Shown here: positions 63,472-64,000 of the stretch, one piece after another
Position numbering within the stretch: the first letter of the stretch is position 1
Layout: each line of letters opens with the position of its first letter
NCBI RefSeq assembly: GCF_051027545.1
Contig: NZ_CP194902.1
Coordinates: 4,154,001-4,218,000 of the forward strand
Source of the DNA: Methylocaldum sp002005105
GTDB lineage: Bacteria > Pseudomonadota > Gammaproteobacteria > Methylococcales > Methylococcaceae
Direction: 5' to 3'
Length of the DNA stretch: 64,000 bases
The notes under the pieces: generated by a model
Databases searched by the model: none
Told to the model about the DNA's origin: nothing
Seen by the model: only the letters and a program-made list of their open reading frames with translations
Made by a program: the position numbers and the translations under genes

Positions 63472-64000
63472 GAGCCGAGTTTGAATATCGGGGGTAAGGC
63501 CGGCCGTGACGTCTCGCTGCCCTCGATTCGTTCGGGCGGACTCGCGAAACAATCAAGGGCCAGGCCAAACGGGTTGACCTCGGGGCTGACGTCGTATGCC
63601 ACCACCCGGATGGGGTAGCGGATGTCGACCGTCTTCACCGGCATCCCACGAACATGCTCCTCGATCCGGAAGTCGATCCGCGCGATCCAGACGCCATTCC
63701 CCTTGACCTCGACGCTGGATTCCTCGTAAGTATGGCCCGGCACGTCGTGGATGGCGCGTTTTCGGTCCGTCAGTTCGCCACGTTTGGCGCGGGCCTCGAG
63801 ATCGCTCCTCAGTTCGTCCTGGCAGGCGGGTGTCAGATAGTTCTGAGCTTTGAAGAGCACGAGGCCATAGTCCTCCTCGCCGTTTCGCGGCCAGTAATTG
63901 AGCAGCTGAAAGATGTATCGGGCGAAGCCGTAGATATGCTCCGGCCTCGGATCGTCCCGATGGATCATGCCACCCGATCGGAGGTCCGGCGGAAGGAAGA
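63468..64000 (-). CDS. Conjugative-element protein (TIGR03746/PFL_4703-like), 5' end outside window
   Basis: The frame is open through the right edge (FLPPDLRSGGMIHRDDPRPE), matching the P-P-D-L-R-S-G region that follows the N-terminal membrane anchor in this family. The visible part has HIYGFARYIFQLLNYWPRNG, LVLFKAQNYLTPACQDEL and RYPIRVVAYDVSPEVNPFGL, typical TraE/VirB8-like features. About 50 N-terminal residues, including the anchor, lie outside. Its end overlaps the next ATG by 4 bases. Confidence 0.85.
   Translation of the reverse strand, partial: FLPPDLRSGGMIHRDDPRPEHIYGFARYIFQLLNYWPRNGEEDYGLVLFKAQNYLTPACQDELRSDLEARAKRGELTDRKRAIHDVPGHTYEESSVEVKGNGVWIARIDFRIEEHVRGMPVKTVDIRYPIRVVAYDVSPEVNPFGLALDCFASPPERIEGSETSRPALPPIFKLGS

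Overview
The window is about 64 kb of GC-rich DNA from a gammaproteobacterium. A methanotroph-like (Methylococcales) host is plausible: it has a glyQ-glyS-gmhB-plsC chromosomal block, a cytochrome P460-family protein, PEP-CTERM and TorF-type envelope proteins and many secreted copper proteins. The genus is inference only; no search was run.

Layout. 1-16.7 kb is chromosome. It holds the tail of a response-regulator gene, a TorF-type porin, a PEP-CTERM protein, secreted proteins, a large secreted endonuclease/exonuclease/phosphatase-fold enzyme, and a two-gene terpenoid unit (UbiA prenyltransferase plus a PaxB/Pyr4-like membrane terpene cyclase). These are followed by glyQ-glyS-gmhB-plsC and a GH57 enzyme. 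Short elements with TAGAGC-type ends and a REP-like core are scattered here, and one conserved ~45 bp block lies upstream of four different genes. At 16838 is tRNA-Thr(CGT). It is followed directly by a decayed parA, a methyltransferase and a 3'-truncated IS66-type element fused to the last codons of a GH15 gene.

21-24 kb carries a NarL-type histidine kinase and two response regulators. 24-38.7 kb is one tight, same-strand set of eight genes for secreted proteins: a 1665-residue beta-helix protein, three cupredoxin proteins, a small membrane-anchored protein, a subtilase, an SCO protein and a cytochrome c/periplasmic-binding fusion. The first two cupredoxin proteins together hold all four multicopper-oxidase copper motifs, so they look like one oxidase split over two polypeptides. 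This is the best candidate for an undescribed system.

38.7-49 kb has an IS982 copy with an amber stop. Beyond it is a minus-strand set (spondin-domain protein, FG-GAP protein, membrane protein), remnants of msrPQ, cytochrome P460, a beta-propeller protein and a sigma-54 activator. Sigma-54-like promoters lie before the spondin, propeller and STAS genes, suggesting one local regulon.

49.8-64 kb is the transfer module of an integrating conjugative element of the PFGI-1/SPI-7-like class, on the minus strand. Five of its genes carry single-base frameshifts. A RES/Xre toxin-antitoxin pair interrupts it in the opposite orientation. A lytic-transglycosylase-like protein overlaps a gene for an Ivy-like lysozyme inhibitor. 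The parA next to tRNA-Thr may be the other end of the same or a related element, but no element boundary was proven.
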